Assembly: GCF_943733665.1 (NCBI RefSeq)
Contig: NZ_OX030782.1
Span: 1,948,501-2,012,500, forward strand
Direction of reading: 5' to 3'
From: Aquimarina sp. Aq107
GTDB taxonomy: Bacteria; Bacteroidota; Bacteroidia; Flavobacteriales; Flavobacteriaceae
DNA: 64,000 bases
This document shows, in pieces, positions 26,383-33,783 of the stretch. Position 1 is the first letter of the stretch. Each line of letters starts with the position of its first letter. The notes beneath the pieces were generated by a model that searched no databases, was not told the origin of the DNA, and saw nothing but the letters and a program-made list of their open reading frames with translations. The position numbers and the translations under genes are program-made.

Positions 26383-28527
26383 ATGAAACAACTACACTAT
26401 TTTATGCTTTTGTTATTTACCGTTGGAATAACAATGGGCCAAGAACTAACAATTACAGGAACTGTTACGGATGCCAGCAATAATGATCCAATTCCTGGAG
26501 TAAATATTACTATTAAAGGAACGAATAAAGGAGCTCAAACTGATTTTGACGGGAGGTATTCAATTCAAACAAATATTGGAAATATTTTAACTTTTTCTTT
26601 TATCGGCTATGAAACTGAAGAAGTAAAAATAAAACAAGATAGTTCTATTGTCAATGTAGCTATGAGTATATCTCCCGCACAACTAGAAGAAGTTGTAGTA
26701 ACTGCAGAAGGAATACAAAGAAAACGAAGTGTTTTAGGGTATGCAGTCTCTGCTGTTAGTAGTGAATCTATTAGTATGTCTAGAGCAGATAGAAGGAAAG
26801 CTAGAAGAGCAAGAAAACAATCAAAAGCTAATAAGTTAAATGGGAGAGTTTCTGGATTATCAATAACTAATAATGCGGGAAATACGAACTCTAATAATTC
26901 TATAAGAATAAGAGGAGCTAACAGTATTTCTAATACAAATCAACCTTTATATATTGTAGATGGTATACCTATAGATAAAAAAAATATAGGAAAGATTCAG
27001 AGTATAGATCCTAAAAACATTTCTAATGTAGAAGTTTTGAAAGATAAAACTGCAGCTTCATTATACGGTATAAGAGCAACTCATGGATGTGTTATAATTA
27101 CTACGCACAAAGGGAATTATAAAATAGATAATAATGAATCATATGAAGAAATAGTAGAAAATAGTTTTGAAAAGGTAAATATGTCTCCGTTATCTACATT
27201 TTCTATAGATGTTGACAAAGCATCATACAGTAACGTTCGAAGAATGATTAATAGTGGTCAACAAATACCTGTAGATGCTGTTAAGATCGAAGAGATGATT
27301 AATTATTTTGAATATGACTATAAACAACCAACCAATGATCATCCATTCGCAATTCATACAGAATATGATAAAACTCCTTGGAATACCAAAACTCAATTGG
27401 TAAAAATAGGATTAAAAGGAAAAGAAATTCCGCAAGATGAAATTCCAGCCTCGAACTTGGTTTTTCTGCTTGATGTATCTGGTTCTATGAATCAAGCTAA
27501 TAAATTACCATTACTAAAGAGAGCTTTTAAATTATTAGTAAATCAATTAAGAGAGAAAGATAAAGTGTCGATAGTGGTTTATGCTGGAGCCGCTGGAATG
27601 GTATTGAAACCGACATCTGGAGCTCATAAAAACGAAATCAATCGAGCATTAGATAATTTGAGTGCTGGAGGTTCTACAGCTGGAGGAGCAGGTATAGAAC
27701 TTGCGTATAAAATTGCACAAGAAAATTTCATGAAGAAAGGAAACAATCGTGTGATTCTTGCTACAGATGGTGATTTTAATGTGGGAATGAGCAGCGATTC
27801 GGATATGAAAACATTGATTGAAGAAAAGCGTAAATCTGGTGTGTTCTTAACATGTTTAGGTTTTGGGATGCATAATTATAAGGATAGTAAATTAGAAACT
27901 CTGGCGGATAAAGGTAACGGGAATCATGCATATATTGATACTATGCAAGAAGCTCAAAGAGTATTAGGTAAAGAATTTGGAGGAACATTATATACCATTG
28001 CCAAAGATGTAAAGATACAAGTAGAATTTAATCCAGGAAAAGTACAAGCATATCGTTTGATTGGTTATGAAAATAGATTATTAGCTGATGAAGACTTTGT
28101 GGATGATACAAAAGATGCAGGAGAATTAGGCAGTGGTCATACAGTTACCGCGTTATATGAAATTATACCAGTAGGAGTAAAAAGTAACTACATAAAAAGT
28201 ACACCAGATCTAAAGTATACGGATACTAAAATCACTAAAAATTATGGAGATGAATTATTAACTGTAAAATTTAGATATAAAAAACCGCAAGGAAATAAGA
28301 GTATTGAAATGGTTCACATACTAAAAACAGATAAAAAGCAGGTATCAAAAGATTTCAATTTTGCAGCATCTGTTGCTTGGTTTGGTATGAAAATTAGAAA
28401 GTCAAGATATATAACAAATAAAAATATCAATGATATTATAACAATGGCAGAAGAAAACAGATCTTTAGATCGTCAAGGTTATAGAGCAGAGTTTATAAGA
28501 TTAATGAATAGTTATCAGACGCTTTAA
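26383..28527 (+). CDS. chimeric CarboxypepD_reg / TonB-plug / vWA (YfbK-like) protein
   Basis: 714 aa. Signal peptide (~1-19, ...VGITMGQ). Residues ~22-105 form the carboxypeptidase-regulatory-like domain of SusC-type receptors (ITGTVTDASNNDPIPGVNI, TDFDGRYSIQ). Residues ~110-245 are a TonB plug-like segment (RVSGLSITNNAGNTNSNN, IRIRGANSISNTNQPLYIVDG) with a basic insert RADRRKARRARKQSK. Residues ~265-345 are the YfbK N-terminal domain. Then follows a vWA domain with MIDAS FLLDVSGSMN and a C-terminal DUF3520 region. There is no receptor barrel, so it cannot be a transporter itself. Probably a periplasmic or surface adhesion/assembly protein. A terminator follows. Confidence 0.88.
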   Translation: MKQLHYFMLLLFTVGITMGQELTITGTVTDASNNDPIPGVNITIKGTNKGAQTDFDGRYSIQTNIGNILTFSFIGYETEEVKIKQDSSIVNVAMSISPAQLEEVVVTAEGIQRKRSVLGYAVSAVSSESISMSRADRRKARRARKQSKANKLNGRVSGLSITNNAGNTNSNNSIRIRGANSISNTNQPLYIVDGIPIDKKNIGKIQSIDPKNISNVEVLKDKTAASLYGIRATHGCVIITTHKGNYKIDNNESYEEIVENSFEKVNMSPLSTFSIDVDKASYSNVRRMINSGQQIPVDAVKIEEMINYFEYDYKQPTNDHPFAIHTEYDKTPWNTKTQLVKIGLKGKEIPQDEIPASNLVFLLDVSGSMNQANKLPLLKRAFKLLVNQLREKDKVSIVVYAGAAGMVLKPTSGAHKNEINRALDNLSAGGSTAGGAGIELAYKIAQENFMKKGNNRVILATDGDFNVGMSSDSDMKTLIEEKRKSGVFLTCLGFGMHNYKDSKLETLADKGNGNHAYIDTMQEAQRVLGKEFGGTLYTIAKDVKIQVEFNPGKVQAYRLIGYENRLLADEDFVDDTKDAGELGSGHTVTALYEIIPVGVKSNYIKSTPDLKYTDTKITKNYGDELLTVKFRYKKPQGNKSIEMVHILKTDKKQVSKDFNFAASVAWFGMKIRKSRYITNKNINDIITMAEENRSLDRQGYRAEFIRLMNSYQTL

Positions 28528-28551
28528 AATTTGTTTTATTGTAACAGGGGT

Positions 28552-28590
28552 AAAGAGACATCTACAAAGCATTGCAGGTGTCTCTTTTTT
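28552..28590 (+). terminator. Rho-independent terminator after the vWA gene
   Basis: AAAGAGACA (28552-28560) pairs with TGTCTCTTT (28579-28587) through an extended stem, followed by a T run ending at 28590. Confidence 0.75.
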
Positions 28591-28626
28591 GTAATACTTT
28601 TATTCGATATTAATGAACCCACACAA

Positions 28627-29949
28627 ATGAAAAGATTTTTTATATTCCTATTACTAATTTTTACTACAATCTCTCAAGCACAAATTCTTCCAGAAAGAGA
28701 TAGAGCAGAGGTAATTGATCAAATATTAGCAGATCGTTTTAATAAACTATTACCACAGTTAATGGATCAAACTGATTTTGATATGTGGATATTGATTTCG
28801 CGTGAGTATAATGAGGATCCAGTATTAAAGACCATGTTACCAGCAAAATGGCTTAATGCAAGAAGAAGAACTATATTGGTTTTTTATAGGGATAAAGAAA
28901 AAAACACAATTGAACACCTTGCTGTAGCTAGATATAATGTTGGTAAGTATATTGATTCTGCTTGGGATAAGGAAAAACAACCGGATCAGTGGAAGGCCCT
29001 TACAGATATTATTGCAAAAAGGGATCCCAAAAAGATTGGAATTAATTATTCTGAACATTTTGGAATTGTAGATGGTATAGTTAAAACAGATTATGAAGAA
29101 TTTATAAAAGAGTTACCAGATACTTACAAGTCTAGAGTAACATCTGCAGAGAAATTAGCTATAGCATGGATAGAAACTAGGACTGAACAAGAAATGGAAA
29201 TCTATAAAGAGTTAGTACAAATCACACATGATATTATCGGTGAAGCATTTAGTACTAAGGTTGTGAAACCAGGTAGCACAACAACCGATGACGTGGTTTG
29301 GTGGTTAAGACAAAAAGTAACAGATATGGGACTTAAAACGTGGTTTCATCCAACTGTAGATATCCAACGGGATAATGAAAAGTTAGAAGATCACATAGTT
29401 TCGTTCTCCAATAGACCAAATGATAAAATTATCAAACAAGGGGATCTGATTCATTGTGATTTTGGAATTACATATTTAAGGTTAAATACAGATTGTCAGC
29501 AACATGCATATATATTAAAAAATGGAGAAATGGCTCCACCTGAATTCTTGATTAAAGCATTTGCGGATGGTAATAGAGTTCAGGATATTTTTACTTCAAA
29601 TTTTGAGACAGGGAAAACCGGAAATGAGATACTATTAAAATCTTTAGAAGAAGGCAGAGCAGAAGGATTAAAACCTGCCATTTATACACATCCTTTAGGA
29701 TTGTATGGACATTCATCGGGTACAACTATTGGAATGTGGGATTCACAAGGCGGTGTTCCTTTTACTGGAGATTATCCGTTACACCAAAATACCGTATATG
29801 CTATAGAACTTAATACTACAGTAACATTATCGGAATGGAATAAAGACATTAGAATTATGTTAGAAGAAGCTGGCTTTTGGGGTAAAGATGGATTTAGGTA
29901 TGTCAATAAAAGACAAGAAGAATTGATAACTATTCCGAAAAGGAAATAA
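28627..29949 (+). CDS. M24 family metallopeptidase (Xaa-Pro aminopeptidase-like), secreted
   Basis: 440 aa from the ATG at 28627, which begins a signal peptide (MKRFFIFLLLIFTTISQAQ); a longer TTG-started frame would run through the preceding terminator and is rejected. An N-terminal creatinase-like domain is followed by a pita-bread M24 domain with the metal ligands in LIHCDFGITYLRLNTDCQQ, THPLGLYGHSSGTTIG and AIELNTTV. Predicted to remove N-terminal residues before proline, in the periplasm or outside. It is convergent with the lipoprotein gene and shares a terminator with it. Confidence 0.9.
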   Translation: MKRFFIFLLLIFTTISQAQILPERDRAEVIDQILADRFNKLLPQLMDQTDFDMWILISREYNEDPVLKTMLPAKWLNARRRTILVFYRDKEKNTIEHLAVARYNVGKYIDSAWDKEKQPDQWKALTDIIAKRDPKKIGINYSEHFGIVDGIVKTDYEEFIKELPDTYKSRVTSAEKLAIAWIETRTEQEMEIYKELVQITHDIIGEAFSTKVVKPGSTTTDDVVWWLRQKVTDMGLKTWFHPTVDIQRDNEKLEDHIVSFSNRPNDKIIKQGDLIHCDFGITYLRLNTDCQQHAYILKNGEMAPPEFLIKAFADGNRVQDIFTSNFETGKTGNEILLKSLEEGRAEGLKPAIYTHPLGLYGHSSGTTIGMWDSQGGVPFTGDYPLHQNTVYAIELNTTVTLSEWNKDIRIMLEEAGFWGKDGFRYVNKRQEELITIPKRK

Positions 29950-29983
29950 AAAAAGGGAGTTCCATTGTGAACTCCCTTTTTTT
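29948..29983. terminator. bidirectional terminator
   Basis: A 15-bp perfect stem, AAAAAAAGGGAGTTC (29948-29962) with 29969-29983 and loop CATTGT, gives a U tract on either strand between convergent genes. Confidence 0.85.
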
Positions 29984-29998
29984 ATTTTGATTTATATT

Positions 29999-30796
29999 TT
30001 ATAATTCAATCTCTTCAGTAGTTCCATCAGGATATGTTACAAGTGCTTTGTCGTCGCAAGTTCCATCTCCATAATTAATAGAAGCGCTCAACGAATTTTT
30101 AGTCATTATTAGAGTACCTGTGGTAATATATCCACAACTAAAAGTACCTTCTAATGTAGGATCTGTTACTAGAGAATAACTGTCAGGACCTAAGGTTACT
30201 ATCCAACTACCACCAATAGAATAACTAGCATTTGCTGTCCCAAGACCACTTACTGTATACGTTTTTGTTCCTTGTTCAGAAGCTGTAGTTCCATCAGCTA
30301 AAGTAATGGATAGGTCAGAAGTAACACTATATACAAAGTTACCACCATTAGTATCTAAAGAATAGGTAGTACTTTTGCTGCCATTAACAGAGTTTCCTGC
30401 AAAGGTTAAATTATCAAAAGTAATCGTTGTAGTAACGGTATTGTTTTCTATTACTACCATTACATTAATTGCTCCACTAATTGTTTCTCCATCCTCTGTA
30501 GTACAGTCGGTAAATGTTAGCGTGTAACCAGTATCAGTAATACTGAAATCTGCGCATCCAGGTCTGCTGAATTTTGAAGATAACTGCGCATTGGATCTAT
30601 TTGTTGAGATATTATCCAAAGTCATGTTGTCAATAAAGTTGGATATTTTTTCAACTTCTAAACCCTTCATTACATCTTCTTGTGTTATATCAATAGATGC
30701 GTTGCTACTGTTGTCATCATCGCTACAACTTATGATAAATAAACTGGCAAGTATAGCGATACTTAATACTTTGATTTTTAAAAATGATTTGTTCAT
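29999..30796 (-). CDS. hypothetical lipoprotein
   Basis: 265 aa, not assigned. Lipoprotein signal peptide ending LFIISCSDDDN; acidic residues after the lipid Cys resemble the export signal used for surface lipoproteins in Flavobacteriia. The rest is Thr/Ser-rich beta strand with internal periodicity (TTITFDNLTFAGNSV, NFVYSVTSDLSITLADGT, TYTVSGLGTANASYSIGGSW) and three paired Cys (CADFSI, FTDCTTED, FSCGY, DGTCDD). Looks like an outer-membrane-anchored beta protein. Solitary gene; a terminator follows. Confidence 0.8.
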   Translation of the reverse strand: MNKSFLKIKVLSIAILASLFIISCSDDDNSSNASIDITQEDVMKGLEVEKISNFIDNMTLDNISTNRSNAQLSSKFSRPGCADFSITDTGYTLTFTDCTTEDGETISGAINVMVVIENNTVTTTITFDNLTFAGNSVNGSKSTTYSLDTNGGNFVYSVTSDLSITLADGTTASEQGTKTYTVSGLGTANASYSIGGSWIVTLGPDSYSLVTDPTLEGTFSCGYITTGTLIMTKNSLSASINYGDGTCDDKALVTYPDGTTEEIEL

Positions 30797-30943
30797 TATT
30801 TTTGCTTTTGTTTATAAATATTCAACTTAATAATATTGGTTTTAGTATATCTTAAACAATATTTTAAGTATGATATAAACTTCATGTAAGCTAAATCAAA
30901 TCTTAATTAAAGGTATCGAAATTTAGTTTTATCGAATATTTAA

Positions 30944-30969
30944 AAGGCGATACCAAATGGTATCGCCTT
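30944..30969 (-). terminator. hairpin after the 60-aa GG-leader peptide gene
   Basis: AAGGCGATACC (30944-30954) and GGTATCGCCTT (30959-30969) form an 11-bp perfect stem just past the stop codon on the minus strand; the following U tract is short. Confidence 0.6.
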
Positions 30970-30991
30970 AAGAATTTCTAAACAGAAAAAA

Positions 30992-31174
30992 TTACGCTAT
31001 TTGACACATACCCCAAAAACAAAAGAATTCTTCGTGTTCAAATCCAGGAATAGAATTTAAAACATTACAATCAGCGCTGCTATAACAACGCATTCCTGTA
31101 TTTCCTCCGTTTACAGATTTTTGTTCTTGTTTGTTTAAAATTTGAGCGTCTTTTAGTTGCATTATTTTTTTCAT
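30992..31174 (-). CDS. double-glycine leader, four-Cys small peptide
   Basis: 60 aa. The leader (1-24) ends QILNKQEQKSVNGG and fits the class II double-glycine pattern with L at -12, E at -8, V at -4 and GG at -2/-1. The 36-residue core has Cys at 30, 36, 52 and 57: C-x5-C-x15-C-x4-C, with aromatic/acidic residues between (GFEHEEFF). This four-Cys arrangement resembles small disulfide-stabilised defence peptides; the resemblance is only in spacing. The leader aligns without gaps to the peptides at 31305 and 13314. No maturation enzyme or transporter is adjacent. Likely an exported bacteriocin-like or signalling peptide. Confidence 0.75.
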   Translation of the reverse strand: MKKIMQLKDAQILNKQEQKSVNGGNTGMRCYSSADCNVLNSIPGFEHEEFFCFWGMCQIA

Positions 31175-31304
31175 CTTTTTATAATTTATTGATTTGTGTT
31201 TCAGTAAACGTTTTAAGACAGTTACTGTTTCTGTCTGTTACTTTTTATAAGCTTATAAATCTTTCTTGCTTAAGTGCTATAGGTTCAAAAATGATTGTTA
31301 TTAT

Positions 31305-31505
31305 CTAAGAAAATGAACAGATAGCAAGCGTTATGATATTTCCATTGATTATTTTTTCTACTCCACATTTTCCTGAACAACAATCATTATCATCTATGCA
31401 TCTTCTAGCTTCATTTTGACATTCATGAGTACCTCCTTTAATTGATTTTTGATCTTCCTTTTTAATTGGAGTGACTCCGTTTAGGTTTAAAATTTTATTA
31501 ATCAT
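31305..31505 (-). CDS. double-glycine leader, six-Cys knottin-like peptide
   Basis: 66 aa. The leader (1-25) ends PIKKEDQKSIKGG, matching the -12/-8/-4/-2/-1 double-glycine rule (D at -8). The core has six Cys at 29, 36, 42, 43, 47 and 63: C-x6-C-x5-CC-x3-C-x15-C, with the central CIDDNDCCSGKC. That is the inhibitor cystine knot signature seen in spider, cone-snail and plant knottins, except that the last loop is slightly long. The gene lies 130 bp upstream of the four-Cys peptide gene, same strand. Export through a C39-peptidase ABC transporter encoded elsewhere and oxidation in the periplasm are inferred. Confidence 0.75.
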   Translation of the reverse strand: MINKILNLNGVTPIKKEDQKSIKGGTHECQNEARRCIDDNDCCSGKCGVEKIINGNIITLAICSFS

Positions 31506-31675
31506 CGTGTAGTATTTAAAATTTGAATACGTTTTGAAAACATTTCCTTAATTAGAAACTTCTTAGAAATTTTATTAGTCTAGTTATTCCAAACAACGCT
31601 TGAAAGACCAACTATCATAATCTTTATTGGTTGCTGCCTTTATAAACTTATTATATAGATTTAGTCAGTTACAAT

Positions 31676-32299
31676 TTATGGGCAATTTGGATTGCACGGT
31701 GGATCGATTGGATTTCCATCTCCACTAGTATATGGTCTACGTACAGTTCTGCCATCTGCCCATTTTCCAGGATCTGGATTTACTACCCAAATACGTAATC
31801 CGTTACTGGCAAATTGACTTCGTTCAAATGCTGATGATAAACGCAGTGTAATGACTTGTTGTCCTTGTGCATTTGTTGTTAGTGTGCGGTTAGAACCTCT
31901 ATAAGTTCCTATAATAGTAGAGCCCGTAGTAGTTCTAATATCTACATAAGAATTGTTATCAAAATTGGAGCCCTTAATCCAAATACAATAATTGTCATCA
32001 CAACCAGCTCCTGCACTAATTATATTTGGAGTACCGTTTCGTCTTACGATAGCACCATTATAACCTCCTGGGAATAAATTGGTAAAAGGACAATTATTAT
32101 TGTATATATATTCCTCTACAAAGTATCCGTTCGGGATACCATCTACAGAACATATAAAAAGATATTCTGGATTACTTTTATCACTAATTTCATTCTCTAA
32201 AAACTCCTGTTCTTCTATAAAAGAATTATCTTCTTTCTCACAACTTTGAATTCCTATTAATAGAAATAGTACTGTAATTACTCTTATATAATTTTTCAT
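31676..32299 (-). CDS. hypothetical lipoprotein near the Cys-rich peptides
   Basis: 207 aa, not recognised. Lipoprotein signal ending LLIGIQSCEKEDN with an acidic stretch after the lipid Cys (surface export-like). The mature part has five further Cys (FICSVDG, NNNCPF, GAGCDDNYCIW) and a beta-rich region with IKGSNFDNNSYVDIRTTTGS. It ends in an unusual Pro/Cys tail, GNPIDPPCNPNCP. About 95 bp upstream of the start is a 20-bp palindrome also found before the next gene upstream. It lies between the peptide genes and the T9SS gene, all on the minus strand. Confidence 0.75.
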   Translation of the reverse strand: MKNYIRVITVLFLLIGIQSCEKEDNSFIEEQEFLENEISDKSNPEYLFICSVDGIPNGYFVEEYIYNNNCPFTNLFPGGYNGAIVRRNGTPNIISAGAGCDDNYCIWIKGSNFDNNSYVDIRTTTGSTIIGTYRGSNRTLTTNAQGQQVITLRLSSAFERSQFASNGLRIWVVNPDPGKWADGRTVRRPYTSGDGNPIDPPCNPNCP

Positions 32300-32394
32300 G
32301 TCTTTAATCTGTTTTTTAAAATGATTTATGATTTGCCGGCCAGCTTATATTGGTAAAACTAGAGGTAAATCATTGATTATGAAAAAGAAGAAAA

Positions 32395-32414
32395 GTCAGT
32401 TTTATAAAATTGAT
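32395..32414. promoter_or_regulatory. 20-bp palindrome, copy 1 (putative operator)
   Basis: GTCAGTTTTATAAAATTGAT, centred on TTTTATAAAA, about 95 bp upstream of the lipoprotein start. It is identical at 19 of 20 positions to the copy at 33747-33766. Confidence 0.45.
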
Positions 32415-32457
32415 GTTGTTTGTAAATAGTATAGCGGTCAGGGTTTCTCTATTAATA

Positions 32458-32493
32458 AAAAAACGATTTCTATTATTTAAGAAATCGCTTTTT
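32458..32493 (-). terminator. terminator after the T9SS gene at 32516-33670
   Basis: AAAAAACGATTTC (32458-32470) pairs with GAAATCGCTTTTT (32481-32493), one mismatch, giving a U tract on the minus strand just past the stop. Confidence 0.65.
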
Positions 32494-32515
32494 AAATTTG
32501 GATGTTTTATTAAAA

Positions 32516-33670
32516 CTATTCTTTTTTTATTATTGTCCCAAAATATCTAATATCTCCAGTACTTTTATGTATAAATAAAGAATAATGGTAATTACCAGAA
32601 GGTATTTTATTCTCATCCAGATAAGAAATTTCAAGATGATTTGCTTGCGCAGGAAATATATACCCCTTTTGATAAACTATATTACCTTTATTATCATAAA
32701 TTTGAATAGAAACAGTACTGGTATAAGTTGAGTTTAAATAAAATCCAAAAGTAACTTTATCTCTAAACGGGTTTGGGTATACCTTTAGATTGTTAGAGTT
32801 TACTTCGATAGATGGAATTTCATACGTGATTCTATTATTACTATCACCATCACTATATTCTAGAATATCTTTATCCTCATCTACAACAATGTTGATTTTA
32901 CGTCCCACAATATCGTCATATGTGTTGGAATTTATAAATAATAGCGAATTTGTACTTTCATTGCCTTCAAGCGGCCTAATATTTGTTTTGCCTAGTAAAA
33001 TTGACTTTTCATTTTCTGTATAATAATATCTAACTTCTGTAGATTCGTTGATATCATAATTTCTTGAATTTAATATTTGACTTTTTATATAGTATCCATC
33101 CATTATGTATTGATTTAAAGGATTAATAACTTCTGCATGGGTAATTATGTAATCACCAAGCTCATCATATTTATAGATAGAAAATGGAACATTAATCTTA
33201 TCAACTAAACCAATATAGTTCTCTGTTAGTTTTACATGAAATAGATAATCACCCGAGTTTACATAGTATTTATCAAGATATATCGATCTACTATCTAATA
33301 AAACCCTTTCTTTTCCAATTTGATTAGATATTACCCTAGTATCAGGATCGGGTCTTGTAGGTGGAATAATTATTGGATTAAGAGTTGTATTGATAAAATT
33401 AGGAGATACAGAAAAATGTATTTCTTTTTGCCCAGGTGGTCTGTAAAAACTGGAAGGATAAATGCCAAATATGTTAATAATTATTTTCCCACCATATCTA
33501 TGAAGTTTTAGTTCTTCTAAATCGTCTTGGTTGATGAGTATTTTTCCTGAATTAATATCTATATCTATATCTAAAATTATTTCTCGGAAATCAAAATGAC
33601 TTTGCGCAAAAGAATATGTTGAATAAATGATCAAAAAAAATACAACAGGCATTAGAGTTTTATAGTTCAT
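32516..33670 (-). CDS. T9SS-exported protein of unknown function
   Basis: 384 aa. Signal peptide (FFLIIYSTYSFAQ). The mature protein is a run of beta strands without a recognised domain, including DSRSIYLDKYYVNSGDYLFHVKLTENYIG as a likely Ig-like module. The last ~85 residues are a clear type IX secretion C-terminal domain: LKVYPNPFRDKVTFGFYL, then VSIQIYDNKGNIVYQKGY, SGNYHYSLFIHK, ending FGTIIKKE. It is therefore secreted or surface attached. It lies directly downstream of the AraC/TPR regulator gene and has the 20-bp palindrome about 80 bp before its start, so regulation by that protein is likely. Confidence 0.82.
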   Translation of the reverse strand: MNYKTLMPVVFFLIIYSTYSFAQSHFDFREIILDIDIDINSGKILINQDDLEELKLHRYGGKIIINIFGIYPSSFYRPPGQKEIHFSVSPNFINTTLNPIIIPPTRPDPDTRVISNQIGKERVLLDSRSIYLDKYYVNSGDYLFHVKLTENYIGLVDKINVPFSIYKYDELGDYIITHAEVINPLNQYIMDGYYIKSQILNSRNYDINESTEVRYYYTENEKSILLGKTNIRPLEGNESTNSLLFINSNTYDDIVGRKINIVVDEDKDILEYSDGDSNNRITYEIPSIEVNSNNLKVYPNPFRDKVTFGFYLNSTYTSTVSIQIYDNKGNIVYQKGYIFPAQANHLEISYLDENKIPSGNYHYSLFIHKSTGDIRYFGTIIKKE

Positions 33671-33746
33671 TTTTATCTCTTTAATTGGTTCATTGTAAAA
33701 ATAAAGTTTGGATATGTAGAACTAATTATAATATGGTTTTATAAAC

Positions 33747-33766
33747 GTCAATTTTATAAAATTGAT
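33747..33766. promoter_or_regulatory. 20-bp palindrome, copy 2 (putative operator)
   Basis: GTCAATTTTATAAAATTGAT, a 20-bp palindrome apart from its outermost pair, about 80 bp before the T9SS gene. It repeats the 32395-32414 site with one change. Confidence 0.45.
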
Positions 33767-33783
33767 CGAATTTTGTCTTCAAT

